This document shows positions 16,447-25,100 of a stretch of DNA of 64,000 bases, one piece after another (position 1 is the first letter of the stretch; every line of letters starts with the position of its first letter). Source of the stretch: Holophagaceae bacterium (GTDB taxonomy: Bacteria; Acidobacteriota; Holophagae; Holophagales; Holophagaceae); the NCBI GenBank assembly GCA_023257195.1, contig JALRCU010000041.1, forward strand, positions 1 through 64,000, written 5' to 3'. The notes under the pieces were generated by a model. It was given only the letters and a program-made list of their open reading frames with translations, did not search any database and was not told where the DNA came from. The translations under genes were made by a program, and so were the position numbers.

Positions 16447-17883
16447 ATGCAATACACCCTAAACACCCAAAGCAGTACTCGCCAATCGCTCGATGTCACG
16501 GTCCCCTCGGCTCAGGTAGACGAAACCTTTGCGCGGATTACAAATCGGCTAGCCTCGACGGTGAAATTACCCGGGTTCCGAAAAGGTAAAGTACCGACTC
16601 AATTCATCATGGAACGCTTCAGTAAAGAAGTTCATCAAGAGGTAGCTGAAAGTCTTGTGCGTGATTTCTTCTGGGAAGCGTCTCGAAAAGCGGGGGTCAC
16701 ACCCATTTCGAATCCCTCCATTGAGAAACTTGAACTGAAACAAAATAAGGATGCGACCTTTGTGGCGAGTTTTGACGTTGCACCCGAACTAACGCTTCCA
16801 AACTATAAAAATTTATCGCTGACCAAAAAGAAACGACAAGTGGATGACGCCTTGATCGAAGAACAATTGAAGGAACTCCAAGGTCGCGCTGCCAAGCTCA
16901 AGTCGGTCGATTTGCCGGTGGCCGCCAAGCTTTTGGTCACGTGTGATCTCAAAGTAACCCCCTTTCGAGTGGACGGAAAACCTGAGAAAACGCGGTCCTT
17001 CAAAGAGCAAGTGATTCAAATTGACGAAACCCGACCGCTCGACGCGGCCTTAGTGGGTTTGAAAGTTGATGAAGTTAAAGAATTCACCCTTCAGCATTCG
17101 GATCAAGACGCGAATACCCATTTCGCGGGCAAGACGGTGAAGTATCACGTGGTCGTGAAGGATGTTCGCGAGCGAGTCCTCGCTGAAATCAATGATGACT
17201 TCGCAAAAGATGCGGGAGCATTTGAAAATCTACAAGCCTTAAAAGATCGCTTAAAACAAGATCTAGAGGAGGCCTCGGAGCGCGATGCCAACGGCCGGCT
17301 TCAAGCGGATCTTTTAGACCTTCTTTTGGATAAAACCACCTTTGATATTCCTGCTTCCATGATTGCGATGCAGTTAGATGATTATTGCCGTGAATTCTCT
17401 CAACAATTTGCCGAGCAAGGTATGGATCCTCGGCGAATTAATTGGCAAGCCTATCGAGAACATCGTCGCAAAGAGGCTGAACGAAGCGTCAAGTGTGGCT
17501 ATCTCCTCAAACAATTAGGGGATGCTGAAAAAATAGAAGTTCCCGAATCTGCGGTGGATGCCGATATTGAAAAATTTATGAAAGAGAACCGCATTCAACT
17601 CACCTTAAAGCAAGTTAAGAGTGAACTTGAGAATCGAGGCGCCCTAGGAGAAATTAAAGGTCGCATTCGAACCGAATTGATCTTTAAGCGACTACTCGAA
17701 TTATCGACCGTTCAAGAAACCCTTCTCGACAAGAAGGGCTATGACGCTCTTTTAGAGTCCGAGCGTAAACAAGACGAAGCCTCGACCCTCCATCCTTTCG
17801 ATGAAGGAGAAAGTAGCGAGGGTACCTCCACCGATCCCCATGCCCATCATGATCACGGAAGTCATGAAGGTCATTCCCACTAG
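16447..17883 (+). CDS. tig: Trigger factor chaperone
   Basis: A 478-residue ribosome-associated chaperone and peptidyl-prolyl isomerase. The ribosome-binding signature GFRKGKVP is at residues 43-50. A PPIase-like domain spans about 150-245, though its usual hydrophobic pocket motifs are poorly conserved. The rest is the helical C-terminal arm domain. The protein ends in an unusual tail, acidic and then His-rich (seven His in the last 14 residues), suggesting metal binding in the manner of SlyD. It is followed 33 bases later by clpP, the classic tig-clpP arrangement. Confidence 0.95.
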   Translation: MQYTLNTQSSTRQSLDVTVPSAQVDETFARITNRLASTVKLPGFRKGKVPTQFIMERFSKEVHQEVAESLVRDFFWEASRKAGVTPISNPSIEKLELKQNKDATFVASFDVAPELTLPNYKNLSLTKKKRQVDDALIEEQLKELQGRAAKLKSVDLPVAAKLLVTCDLKVTPFRVDGKPEKTRSFKEQVIQIDETRPLDAALVGLKVDEVKEFTLQHSDQDANTHFAGKTVKYHVVVKDVRERVLAEINDDFAKDAGAFENLQALKDRLKQDLEEASERDANGRLQADLLDLLLDKTTFDIPASMIAMQLDDYCREFSQQFAEQGMDPRRINWQAYREHRRKEAERSVKCGYLLKQLGDAEKIEVPESAVDADIEKFMKENRIQLTLKQVKSELENRGALGEIKGRIRTELIFKRLLELSTVQETLLDKKGYDALLESERKQDEASTLHPFDEGESSEGTSTDPHAHHDHGSHEGHSH

Positions 17884-17916
17884 GCTTTTGTTATCCTGAG
17901 AGCCATAAGGAGTCTT

Positions 17917-18528
17917 ATGTCGTCCCTTCCTGAAAAAAATTATTACCCTCCGATTGTTATTGAACAAACCCCTCGCGGCGAGCGGAGCTACGATATTTAT
18001 AGTCGTCTTCTTAAAGACAATATTATTTTTCTGGGTACCGCCATTGATGATTCCGTAGCGAATGCCTTGGTCGCCCAAATGCTTTTTCTCGAGAGCGAAG
18101 ACCCCGATAAAGATATTCAAATTTATATCAACAGCCCCGGGGGGAGCGTCACGGCCGGCTTGGCTATTTATGACACCATGCAGTTCGTCAAGAACGATAT
18201 TGTGACGTATTGTGTCGGTCAAGCAGCCAGCATGGGAGCTTTATTGCTCTCGGCGGGAACCAAGGGTAAACGCTTTGCCCTTCCTAATGCACGCATCATG
18301 ATTCATCAACCCAGCGGTGGAGCTCAGGGTCAAGCGAGTGATATCGAGATTACCTATAAAGAAATTCAACGACTCAAGGATATCCTCAACCAAATGTTAG
18401 CCACGCATACCGGTCAACCCTTAAAGAAGATTCAAAAAGACAGTGACCGAGATTATTTTATGAGTTCACTTGAAGCCATGGAGTATGGCTTAATTGATAA
18501 GGTTCTCAGCAATCGTCCCGTAGCTTAA
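17917..18528 (+). CDS. clpP: ATP-dependent Clp protease proteolytic subunit
   Basis: A 203-residue serine protease subunit that forms the two-ring tetradecamer capped by Clp ATPases. The catalytic triad is S105 (GQAASMG), H130 (MIHQPSGG) and D179 (DSDRDYF), with the same spacing as the E. coli enzyme. INSPGGSV supplies the oxyanion region. AAGGAG precedes the ATG by seven bases. No clpX follows; cmk is next, 11 bases away. Confidence 0.98.
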   Translation: MSSLPEKNYYPPIVIEQTPRGERSYDIYSRLLKDNIIFLGTAIDDSVANALVAQMLFLESEDPDKDIQIYINSPGGSVTAGLAIYDTMQFVKNDIVTYCVGQAASMGALLLSAGTKGKRFALPNARIMIHQPSGGAQGQASDIEITYKEIQRLKDILNQMLATHTGQPLKKIQKDSDRDYFMSSLEAMEYGLIDKVLSNRPVA

Positions 18529-18539
18529 AGCGAGGTCCC

Positions 18540-19211
18540 TTGTCCTCACGCCTTGACCTGATCGCCATTGACGGTCCCTCGGGATCAGGGAAATCGACGA
18601 CGGCCAAACGAACCGCAGAGCGTTTAGGTTGGTCGTATCTCGATACGGGAGCGATGTACCGAGCCACCGCTTTGGCTCTTCACCGTGCAGGCGTTGAACT
18701 GGCAGAGACGGCACAGGTCAAAACCATCCTCGATCAAATCAACATCAATCAAGAGGGAACCTCTATTTTTCTCGACGGCGAAAACGTGAGTGACGCCATT
18801 CGGACGATGGAGATTAATCAGATGGTGACCCCGGTTAGTGCTGACGCTCAGGTTCGCGAGGCCATGGTCCGACAGCAGCAGCGTCTAGGGCAACGAGGTC
18901 GCTGGGTCGTCGATGGACGGGATATCGGTACCGTGGTGTTCCCCGAAGCCGTGAGTAAAATCTTTTTAGTCGCTTCCCTTCGGGTACGAAGCGAACGTCG
19001 GTTCAAAGAATTAAGCGATAAAGGGATCCTCACCACCCTCCAAGAGGTTGCAGAGGATCTTGAGCGGCGGGATCTGGCGGATCGAACCCGAGCCATCAGT
19101 CCTCTCCGTAAAGCGAAGGATGCCCTTGAGATCGACACCTCTGACCGAGCCGTGAGTGAAGTAGTCGATTTAATCGTCTCTCATTACGAGCACTGCCGAA
19201 CCTTACCCTAA
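18540..19211 (+). CDS. cmk: Cytidylate kinase
   Basis: A 223-residue (d)CMP kinase. It has the P-loop GPSGSGKST at residues 12-20, the YLDTGAMYRA substrate motif, the WVVDGRDIGTVVFP segment, and the R-x-x-D-x-x-R lid (RRDLADRTRA). It starts at TTG, with GCGAGG upstream and no better in-frame start. It is the third gene of tig-clpP-cmk and its stop overlaps that of the convergent rhodanese gene by four bases. Confidence 0.96.
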   Translation: MSSRLDLIAIDGPSGSGKSTTAKRTAERLGWSYLDTGAMYRATALALHRAGVELAETAQVKTILDQININQEGTSIFLDGENVSDAIRTMEINQMVTPVSADAQVREAMVRQQQRLGQRGRWVVDGRDIGTVVFPEAVSKIFLVASLRVRSERRFKELSDKGILTTLQEVAEDLERRDLADRTRAISPLRKAKDALEIDTSDRAVSEVVDLIVSHYEHCRTLP

Positions 19212-19501
19212 ATCACCCGAGGATCTCGCTCCCAGGGTCCAAGGTTATAAACTTCTTTAAATCCTTGTTGGGCCAAAAACATTTGGGCGGTCCCACTTCG
19301 ACCTCCGCTTCGGCAGCACAATAAAAGCGGTCGGTCCGAGGGAACCAGTTGGGGATTTTCGATGAGTTGATCCAAGGGACAATGCAAAATAGGTTCGGGC
19401 CCGTGACCCGCTAACCACTCGGCTTCAGTCCGTACATCAACGACCAAAGCATTTTGGGCCAAGAGTCGCCGTGCATCTTCGAGAGGAATAAAAGAAGACA
19501 T
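19208..19501 (-). CDS. Rhodanese-like domain protein
   Basis: A 97-residue single rhodanese domain with an active-site loop around C63 (LCCRSGGRSG) and the N-terminal VVDVRTEAEW motif. Single-domain rhodaneses move sulfane sulfur (GlpE/PspE-like). The start at 19501 is chosen because homology begins there; the open frame extends 156 codons upstream antisense to kdsC without meaning. Divergent from kdsC, with a 39-base gap holding both promoters. Confidence 0.85.
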   Translation of the reverse strand: MSSFIPLEDARRLLAQNALVVDVRTEAEWLAGHGPEPILHCPLDQLIENPQLVPSDRPLLLCCRSGGRSGTAQMFLAQQGFKEVYNLGPWERDPRVI

Positions 19502-19540
19502 CTTGTTATTCTGACCTAAATCTTTCCGAAGGTGAACACC

Positions 19541-20071
19541 ATGGACGTCGAAACTCGTGCCCGTCAGATTAAACTCGTGGCTACCGATGTCGACGGGGTC
19601 CTTACCGATGGCCGCCTTTATTACCCCATCGAAGGGGGCGCGCACTGTAAAGCATTCCACGTCCGAGATGGGGCAGCGATCAAATGGCTTCAGGGTCAAT
19701 CGATTCCCGTTGCCTTCATTACGGGGCTCGTCTCCGCTTCGGTCCAACAGCGGGCGCAGGATCTCGCCATCACGGATTGCTTCATGGGAATCGGCGATAA
19801 AACCAAGAGCATTGAAGCGCTTCTTCCTAAATATCAGTGCACGTGGGAGAACATTGCATATCTCGGGGACGATCTTCAGGATCTGCCTGTCCTCCAACGA
19901 GTGGGCTTGGCAGTCTGCCCCTCGGATGCCTGTGCCGAGGTCCGATCGAGCGTGCACCAAGTGCTCCAAGAACGAGGAGGCTCGGGGGTTTTTAGAATCT
20001 TAGCCGAATTGATTCTCAACGCTCAAGGCTCGTGGGACGCGGTGGTGAAACGCTATGATATTAGGGCTTAA
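19541..20071 (+). CDS. kdsC: 3-deoxy-D-manno-octulosonate 8-phosphate phosphatase
   Basis: A 176-residue HAD phosphatase that makes Kdo for lipopolysaccharide inner core. It has the nucleophile motif DVDGVLTDG (D16, D18), the second motif FITG, and the third motif YLGDDLQDLPVL. The small, cap-less size fits KdsC. The ATG at 19541 has AAGGTG seven bases upstream; a GTG nine bases earlier is possible. lpxB converges on it with a four-base overlap, so two LPS genes lie tail to tail. Confidence 0.92.
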   Translation: MDVETRARQIKLVATDVDGVLTDGRLYYPIEGGAHCKAFHVRDGAAIKWLQGQSIPVAFITGLVSASVQQRAQDLAITDCFMGIGDKTKSIEALLPKYQCTWENIAYLGDDLQDLPVLQRVGLAVCPSDACAEVRSSVHQVLQERGGSGVFRILAELILNAQGSWDAVVKRYDIRA

Positions 20072-21207
20072 CGCGATCCCCGAATCTGCTCAAGAAGGTC
20101 CTCGGCAATCCGTTCCATCGCCCCGGAGCGGCCCAAGCGTTCGTGAAGAAGAGTCATTCCTCCTATCTGGGCTGCACTACCCTCAGGACCTAAGATCTTT
20201 TTTAATTCGACCCAAAGCGTTTCACTTTGAACTTCTTTTTGTAAAAGCTCCGGAATAATTTTTGAGCCCATCACAACATTAGCAAGAGAAAAATAAGGGA
20301 GTTTCACAAGGTGCTTCGCCATCCAAAAACTAAAGGGGTGCAAACGGTATACGGCCAAAAAAGGGACTTTGAGCAATGCGGTTTCAAGCGTAGCCGTTCC
20401 CGAAGCGACCACGGCGGCCTGTGCGTAGGCTCTCGACGCATACGATCGGTCGGTCACCACATGAATGGGAAGCCCGTGGATCAGAGGATTCACTAAATCA
20501 ATGGAGATGGTTGGGGCAAGGGCTAATACCCATTGAAGGGTGGGCATGTCGCGTTGAGCTCTCGAGACCATGGCCGCCATCGCAGGAAGCAATCGTCGAA
20601 TTTCTTCGGGTCGACTCCCCGGCAAAAGCGTCACTAACGGTCGGTAGGGATCGAGTCGGAGTTCGTTAAAGAATTCATCACGACTCACTTCGGGCTTCAC
20701 CCAATCGAGCAGCGGATGACCCAAGCATACTGCACGCACCGCATAATTTTTGAAAAGGGGAACTTCGAAAGGAAATAAACAATAGAGAGTTGTGAGAGTT
20801 TGACCCAGTAACGGAATACGTTGGGGTCGCCAAGCCCATACTTGTGGACAAACATAATGATGCAGTCTTACCTGAGGGAAGGCCCGTCGAAAGGACTGCG
20901 CTAGACGTAAATTAAAACCTGGATAATCAATGAAAAGGACATCGTGAATATCTCCGTGACTTAACCGCTGATGAAGTTGTTGTTTGAGTCGCCACAAGCG
21001 AGGCAAATGCCTCAGGATTTCGAGGAAACCCACGACACCTAAATCTTTCAGATCCGCTATTTTTTCGTCCAAGTATGGGGTCATTGAACCCCCACCGATC
21101 CCCACTAGGGTTAAGTCGGATTGGCGCTTTTTTAATTCGCGTAGTAGGTGGCCTCCATGAAGATCGCCGGAGGCCTCGCCTGCGATCACGAGTAGTTTAG
21201 TTGCCAT
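20068..21207 (-). CDS. lpxB: Lipid-A-disaccharide synthase
   Basis: A 379-residue GT19 glycosyltransferase that joins UDP-2,3-diacylglucosamine and lipid X. It opens with LLVIAGEASGDLHG (residues 5-18), and carries LFIDYPGFNLRLA and the C-terminal nucleotide-binding VVASGTATLE. It is a peripheral inner-membrane enzyme. The ATG at 21207 gives the conserved N-terminus; a GTG at 21240 is the alternative. Its presence shows that the organism makes lipid A. The upstream TIM-barrel-like gene ends 10 bases before this start. Confidence 0.96.
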   Translation of the reverse strand: MATKLLVIAGEASGDLHGGHLLRELKKRQSDLTLVGIGGGSMTPYLDEKIADLKDLGVVGFLEILRHLPRLWRLKQQLHQRLSHGDIHDVLFIDYPGFNLRLAQSFRRAFPQVRLHHYVCPQVWAWRPQRIPLLGQTLTTLYCLFPFEVPLFKNYAVRAVCLGHPLLDWVKPEVSRDEFFNELRLDPYRPLVTLLPGSRPEEIRRLLPAMAAMVSRAQRDMPTLQWVLALAPTISIDLVNPLIHGLPIHVVTDRSYASRAYAQAAVVASGTATLETALLKVPFLAVYRLHPFSFWMAKHLVKLPYFSLANVVMGSKIIPELLQKEVQSETLWVELKKILGPEGSAAQIGGMTLLHERLGRSGAMERIAEDLLEQIRGSR

Positions 21208-21217
21208 ACGATCTATC

Positions 21218-21886
21218 TTACTGAAGGTTCCAATGTTCACCGAGTGACACTTCGGGGTCCGAGGGTACCTCGGGTAACTGCTTGGGAAACAAAGGGTCAG
21301 GATAGAGTTTGCTTAAGCGCGGGTAGGCGATTTTGAAATCATCCGGACTGGTAACGTCTAGGCCAATATCCCACCGATAGCCGAATTCATAAAGCGGTTG
21401 AAATGAATCCTCTGGGGTCCCATGAGCGACAAAGAGTCGATCCGTAATAGCCTCTGAATTGCCATGGCGGGCATCCCAACAATAACCCACGGCATCAGCA
21501 CGAATACTTTTAACCAAGGCAACGAGCGGGCGAATCTCGGCTTCAGATCGCAATGCGATCTTCATGCCTCGGCCTCCAAGAATTTCGAGGAATAACTCAA
21601 GAGTGGAGAGCAATTGAAATTGAAGGGCTCGATCCGGCAAGGCCGGGACGGGAAGAACAAGAAAATCCAAATCCAAAGGCGGCTTCAGGAGCGGACTCAC
21701 GACATCCATCGAGAACGTTTGAGGATTCCATGGGGGAAGATGTAAAGTTCGTATCTCGAGTCCTTTGCGAATACGGTCCATCCATGCCGGATCCAGAGAG
21801 GGTTCTTCTAACCGAAGCTCGAGTCGCGGAAAAGCTTCCCATAACACTGGGGATGAACGAGATTTGACACTCGGAATGAATTGCAT
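21218..21886 (-). CDS. Hypothetical protein, TIM-barrel-like
   Basis: A 222-residue protein I cannot name. Alternating hydrophobic strands and helices (for example LDFLVLPVPALP, GMKIALRSEAEI, ADAVGYCWDARHGN and WDIGLDVTSPDDF) suggest a shortened sugar-isomerase/AP-endonuclease-type barrel. A full set of metal ligands is not evident. No signal peptide. It sits directly upstream of lpxB on the same strand with a 10-base gap and is likely co-transcribed, so a cell-envelope sugar role is conceivable but unproved. Confidence 0.55.
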   Translation of the reverse strand: MQFIPSVKSRSSPVLWEAFPRLELRLEEPSLDPAWMDRIRKGLEIRTLHLPPWNPQTFSMDVVSPLLKPPLDLDFLVLPVPALPDRALQFQLLSTLELFLEILGGRGMKIALRSEAEIRPLVALVKSIRADAVGYCWDARHGNSEAITDRLFVAHGTPEDSFQPLYEFGYRWDIGLDVTSPDDFKIAYPRLSKLYPDPLFPKQLPEVPSDPEVSLGEHWNLQ

Positions 21887-21915
21887 ATGTCTATGATGAT
21901 AGAGGGAGCGGCTTT

Positions 21916-22299
21916 ATGGGCAGAGTATTCAGTCTGGAAGAAGCGAAACAATTAACCCTACGGGTTCGTTCTCTAACCGCCCCTGTCACCCAGTTGGCTG
22001 AAAGTATGGCAAAAGAACTGCAGCGCGCCGAGAATCAAGGTCAACTGGCCCTGGCGGAAGACCTCAAGGAAAGACTTAAGAGTCTGGTGGAAAGTTGGAC
22101 CGAGGGGGTTGAGCAACTCGGGGGTGAAGTCAAGGGACTCTGGCTTGTGGATTTTGATGCAGGACACGGTTATTGGTGTTGGAGTTGGCCGGAAACAGAA
22201 CTCTCGTTTTGGCATACCCATGAGGGAGGGTTTCGCTCTCGGAAGCCCCTGGATCCCAAAAAACATTTGATCGCTACGGATCAGGATTCGCTTGCCTAG
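21916..22299 (+). CDS. DUF2203 family protein
   Basis: A 127-residue cytoplasmic protein with the DUF2203 pattern: an N-terminal FSLEEAKQL segment and a long helical region. The C-terminal VKGLWLVDFDAGHGYWCWSWPE motif is followed by FWHTHEGGFRSRKPL. The function of this family is unknown. GGGAG precedes the ATG. The following alkyltransferase-like gene overlaps its end by eight bases, which suggests co-translation. Confidence 0.75.
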   Translation: MGRVFSLEEAKQLTLRVRSLTAPVTQLAESMAKELQRAENQGQLALAEDLKERLKSLVESWTEGVEQLGGEVKGLWLVDFDAGHGYWCWSWPETELSFWHTHEGGFRSRKPLDPKKHLIATDQDSLA

Positions 22300-22642
22300 C
22301 GTTCATTCCACTCAAAAATTGGAGGCCTCCCTTCGCCGGAGACGAATTCAAAATATTCTAGCGGTGGTTCAAAGGATTCCTCGGGGCAAGGTGGCCAGTT
22401 ACGGTCAAGTCGCCGAACTAGCGGGCTACCCGAATCAAGCTCGTTTAGTCGGTTGGATCTTGAGGGGATTACCCTTGGAAACCTCCATTCCATGGCAGCG
22501 AGTTGTGAATCACCGTGGGCATATTCCTAGTCGTGGACGGATCAGCGGGAGTGTTGAACAGATTCAAAGACTCCGGAATGAAGGGGTTCGCGTGACCCAT
22601 CTCGGTGACATCGCTTTGTCGATCTATCGTTGGGTTCCGTAA
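22292..22642 (+). CDS. Alkyltransferase-like protein (ATL), MGMT fold without the acceptor cysteine
   Basis: A 116-residue protein matching the DNA-binding domain of O6-alkylguanine-DNA alkyltransferase (IPRGKVASYGQVAELAGYPNQAR, split here by its helix-turn-helix). The PCHR acceptor motif reads P67-W68-Q69-R70: tryptophan replaces the cysteine that accepts the alkyl group. That is the hallmark of ATL proteins, which flag alkylated bases for nucleotide excision repair instead of repairing them. It starts at TTG with AGGA upstream, overlapping DUF2203. Confidence 0.88.
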   Translation: MPSVHSTQKLEASLRRRRIQNILAVVQRIPRGKVASYGQVAELAGYPNQARLVGWILRGLPLETSIPWQRVVNHRGHIPSRGRISGSVEQIQRLRNEGVRVTHLGDIALSIYRWVP

Positions 22643-22692
22643 CCCAGAGCCCTCAGGGGATCTGAACTACTGACGGATAGTCATAATATCCC

Positions 22693-22721
22693 TTGTCAAA
22701 TCAATGGATCACAAGTATATT
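22693..22721 (+). promoter_or_regulatory. Sigma70-type promoter of the porin gene
   Basis: TTGTCA (22693-22698) and TATATT (22716-22721) are separated by exactly 17 bases, 117 bases upstream of the porin ATG. Transcription should begin near 22728, leaving a leader of about 110 bases. This is the best-formed promoter in the 195-base gap before the porin gene. A Fur-like box overlaps the last base of its -10 element and the start site. Confidence 0.65.
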
Positions 22722-22735
22722 GATACTGAGTCTAA
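22721..22735 (+). promoter_or_regulatory. Fur-like 7-1-7 operator upstream of the porin
   Basis: TGATACTGAGTCTAA is a 7-1-7 inverted repeat (TGATACT / AGTCTAA; five of seven positions pair). It runs over the end of the -10 hexamer and the predicted start of transcription. The same 13-base core, TGATACTGAGTCT, recurs at 45245-45257 inside another promoter. Layout and sequence fit a Fur-family repressor site (compare TGATAATNATTATCA). Confidence 0.6.
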
Positions 22736-22837
22736 ATATTATTAAAAAAATACACTAATAATACCCTTTGGTCACCTCCCATTTACACGCCGAGGTAAAA
22801 CTTTCAACAATGTCCTCTTCGGACTAAGGAGATTTTC

Positions 22838-24043
22838 ATGAAACGTTCCCTTTTTCATAGTGTCTTTTCTGTACTTGTCTTAGTCGGTACCTTCCCTCTT
22901 GGGGCGCAACCAAAAATGAGTGGCTTGCTTCAAATTTGGCAGACACAAATGTTGGATAACAATTTACGTTGGAATAGTGGTTTTGGTAAAAAATATTACA
23001 ATCTTCGTTCTGAATTTTCCGAAAACGGTACCTCGCTTCGACGATCTGAATTCAAGATGACAGGTAGTATTGCGCCGGATGTGGACTGGGAATTAATGAT
23101 TGATCCCTCCATTGCATCGGGTTCAATTGTTCAAGATCTCACCCTGTCTTATAAAAATATTTTTTCTTCGGGTATTGAACTTCGTGCCGGTCAAATGAAG
23201 AATTATCAAAGCTTTGAGGGTCTAACCTCGTCGTCCGAATTAATGACTGCCGAGCGTTCCCAATTAGCTCGCGTTTTTGGGGATAATCGAGACCGAGGGT
23301 TTGCACTCATCAAACCCTTCACCTTAGAAGGGGATCTGTCCGGTCGGGTTGTAGTAGGTTCCTTTAATGGAGCAGGAAAGTTAGCCGATGCCAATTCCCA
23401 AAAGGACCTGGTTTGGCGTGTGGAACTCAATAATGGAAAATTTAACAAGTTTGGTTTTTATGGATTAGAGGGTGCTACCGATATTAAAGATACCTTCACC
23501 GCTACCAGCACCCCTCAGGCTTTTGGAACATCGGGACCCACGGCAACTGCTATTTATGACAATCTCGATGCGACAAGAAATATGGGGGTTTTCTATCAAT
23601 TCATGAACTCTGAATATCGATTTGAATTGGAGTACATGTCGGGTTTATTGGGACGTCGTTTCCAGTCCTATGGTCTGACCTCGTCGGCCGTGAAGCGAGA
23701 TCACCTCGATCAAAAATTCCGAGGAATGGTCGCCAGCTTGTCCTACACCCTTGATGGCGGACATACGTTTGTTGCACGGTATGATTCGATGAATTACAAC
23801 GTGGGCAATCAATTCTATGGCCCCACCAATCCTTATCTCCCGTCTGCGGGTGGGAATTTTTCTCCTGACTATAAAGAAGCAACCTTGGGATACACCTATG
23901 CCTTCCTGCCAGAAGCCAACCGAAAAGCCAATATCAAGATCAATTACATCAAGCGATCCGGTAATTTCTTGGCTCCTCGAACCGGTCAGACCGGCGCACA
24001 GGGTGGCGATTCTATCGTGATCGCCCTTCAGGTGGCTTTCTAA
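22838..24043 (+). CDS. Outer-membrane porin (OprO/OprP-like)
   Basis: A 401-residue beta-barrel protein with a signal peptide ending near ALGAQ-like residues 22-25, many alternating amphipathic strands, and a terminal aromatic strand ending in VALQVAF, typical of outer-membrane barrels. The arrangement (SFEGLTSSSELMTAERS, RDRGFAL) resembles phosphate-selective porins O and P, but solute specificity is not readable. It is monocistronic, between its own promoter with a Fur-like box and a strong terminator. Control by metal availability is inferred from that box. Confidence 0.8.
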   Translation: MKRSLFHSVFSVLVLVGTFPLGAQPKMSGLLQIWQTQMLDNNLRWNSGFGKKYYNLRSEFSENGTSLRRSEFKMTGSIAPDVDWELMIDPSIASGSIVQDLTLSYKNIFSSGIELRAGQMKNYQSFEGLTSSSELMTAERSQLARVFGDNRDRGFALIKPFTLEGDLSGRVVVGSFNGAGKLADANSQKDLVWRVELNNGKFNKFGFYGLEGATDIKDTFTATSTPQAFGTSGPTATAIYDNLDATRNMGVFYQFMNSEYRFELEYMSGLLGRRFQSYGLTSSAVKRDHLDQKFRGMVASLSYTLDGGHTFVARYDSMNYNVGNQFYGPTNPYLPSAGGNFSPDYKEATLGYTYAFLPEANRKANIKINYIKRSGNFLAPRTGQTGAQGGDSIVIALQVAF

Positions 24044-24063
24044 ATCGGGTCTTTGACGAATCA

Positions 24064-24093
24064 TCAAAAAGACCCCTCCGGGGGTCTTTTTGA
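24064..24093 (+). terminator. Rho-independent terminator after the porin gene
   Basis: A 13-base perfect stem, TCAAAAAGACCCC and GGGGTCTTTTTGA, with a TCCG tetraloop, 20 bases after the porin stop and followed by TTTT. The A-run/T-run symmetry would let it work in both directions. Confidence 0.93.
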
Positions 24094-24162
24094 TTTTGGA
24101 ATTATCCAACGGGTTGGCGTACCCGAAAGGACATGTGAAAATACTAATTAGGGAGATCCTTC

Positions 24163-24402
24163 GTGAAAATCAAGGTAACGGTTCAGCTCAAGCCTGCCAT
24201 TTTGGATCCCCAAGGAAAAGCCGTGGAACAGGGTCTCCAGACGCTCGGTTTTAATGCCCGCCATGTTCGGATTGGTCGGGCAATTGAATTTGACGTAGAA
24301 GCTCCCACGCCTGAAGCCGCTCGAGCCGAAGCTCAGAAGATGTGTGAAGCCCTCTTAGTGAATCCCATCATGGAAAAAGCGATCATTGAGGTCCTTTCTT
24401 GA
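24163..24402 (+). CDS. purS: Phosphoribosylformylglycinamidine synthase subunit PurS
   Basis: A 79-residue small subunit of the three-part FGAM synthase, bridging PurL and PurQ. The family pattern is clear: [20 protein letters not shown] at the N-terminus, then [13 protein letters not shown] and a terminal [11 protein letters not shown]. It starts at GTG with AGGGAGA upstream. The stop overlaps the purQ start (TTGA), so translation is coupled. A small CGGGT/ACCCG hairpin lies in the leader. Confidence 0.95.
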   Translation: MKIKVTVQLKPAILDPQGKAVEQGLQTLGFNARHVRIGRAIEFDVEAPTPEAARAEAQKMCEALLVNPIMEKAIIEVLS

Positions 24403-25100
24403 AAGTTGCGGTTCTTGTTTTTCCAGGATCCAATTGTGATCATGACGCCCTCCATGTAAGTCAAATCGTCATGGGTTGGGAGGCGCATCCCGTTTGGCAT
24501 CAGGACACCGAACTGCCAGCCCATACCGATTTAGTCATTGTCCCGGGGGGGTTTAGTTATGGCGATTACCTGAGATGCGGAGCGATTGCATCGCTTGCCC
24601 CCATTATGAAAGCCGTTCATCGCCACGCCGATGAGGGCGGATGGGTGTTGGGCATCTGTAATGGATTTCAGATCCTTTGTGAGGCAGGACTCCTTCCGGG
24701 CGCTCTTCTTCGCAATCGGGGACTTCGATTTCTTCACCAGCGCGTGCATCTTCGTGTCGAGCGTAATGATTTACCTTACACTGCTTCGCTGCGTCAGGGT
24801 CAGATACTTGAAATGCCGATCGCGCACGGTGAGGGTAACTATACCTGCGATGAAGAAACACTGGCTTCGCTCCATGCAAATCGTCAGATAGTTTTTCGCT
24901 ACGCCCATTCCTCCGGTGACGTGAACGAAACTTCAGCAGCGAACGGATCCTTAGAACAAATTGCCGGCATCATCAATCCATCAGGGAATATCTTAGGTCT
25001 CATGCCCCACCCCGAGCGTGCTTGTGAGGCAAGTCTCGGTATGGTGGATGGATTGGGTATTTTCCAATCCCTAGAACACAGTCGTCGTTACGTTTCTTAG
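24399..25100 (+). CDS. purQ: Phosphoribosylformylglycinamidine synthase subunit PurQ
   Basis: A 233-residue class I glutamine amidotransferase that feeds ammonia to PurL in purine step four. It has the PGSNCDHD start, the [14 protein letters not shown] segment, the nucleophile C87 in GICNGFQ, and the His-Glu pair in MPHPERA. The start is TTG within the purS stop. Its last four bases overlap the amidase stop on the other strand. purL is not downstream but lies beyond the amidase in reverse orientation. Confidence 0.96.
   Translation: MKVAVLVFPGSNCDHDALHVSQIVMGWEAHPVWHQDTELPAHTDLVIVPGGFSYGDYLRCGAIASLAPIMKAVHRHADEGGWVLGICNGFQILCEAGLLPGALLRNRGLRFLHQRVHLRVERNDLPYTASLRQGQILEMPIAHGEGNYTCDEETLASLHANRQIVFRYAHSSGDVNETSAANGSLEQIAGIINPSGNILGLMPHPERACEASLGMVDGLGIFQSLEHSRRYVS

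Noticed and set aside
19502-19969. N-terminal extension of the rhodanese frame across kdsC
   Set aside because: Rhodanese homology begins at 19501 and the extension is the antisense of kdsC.
23645-24109. A 154-codon minus-strand frame over the end of the porin gene and its terminator
   Set aside because: It runs through a strong terminator and lies antisense to a clear beta-barrel.
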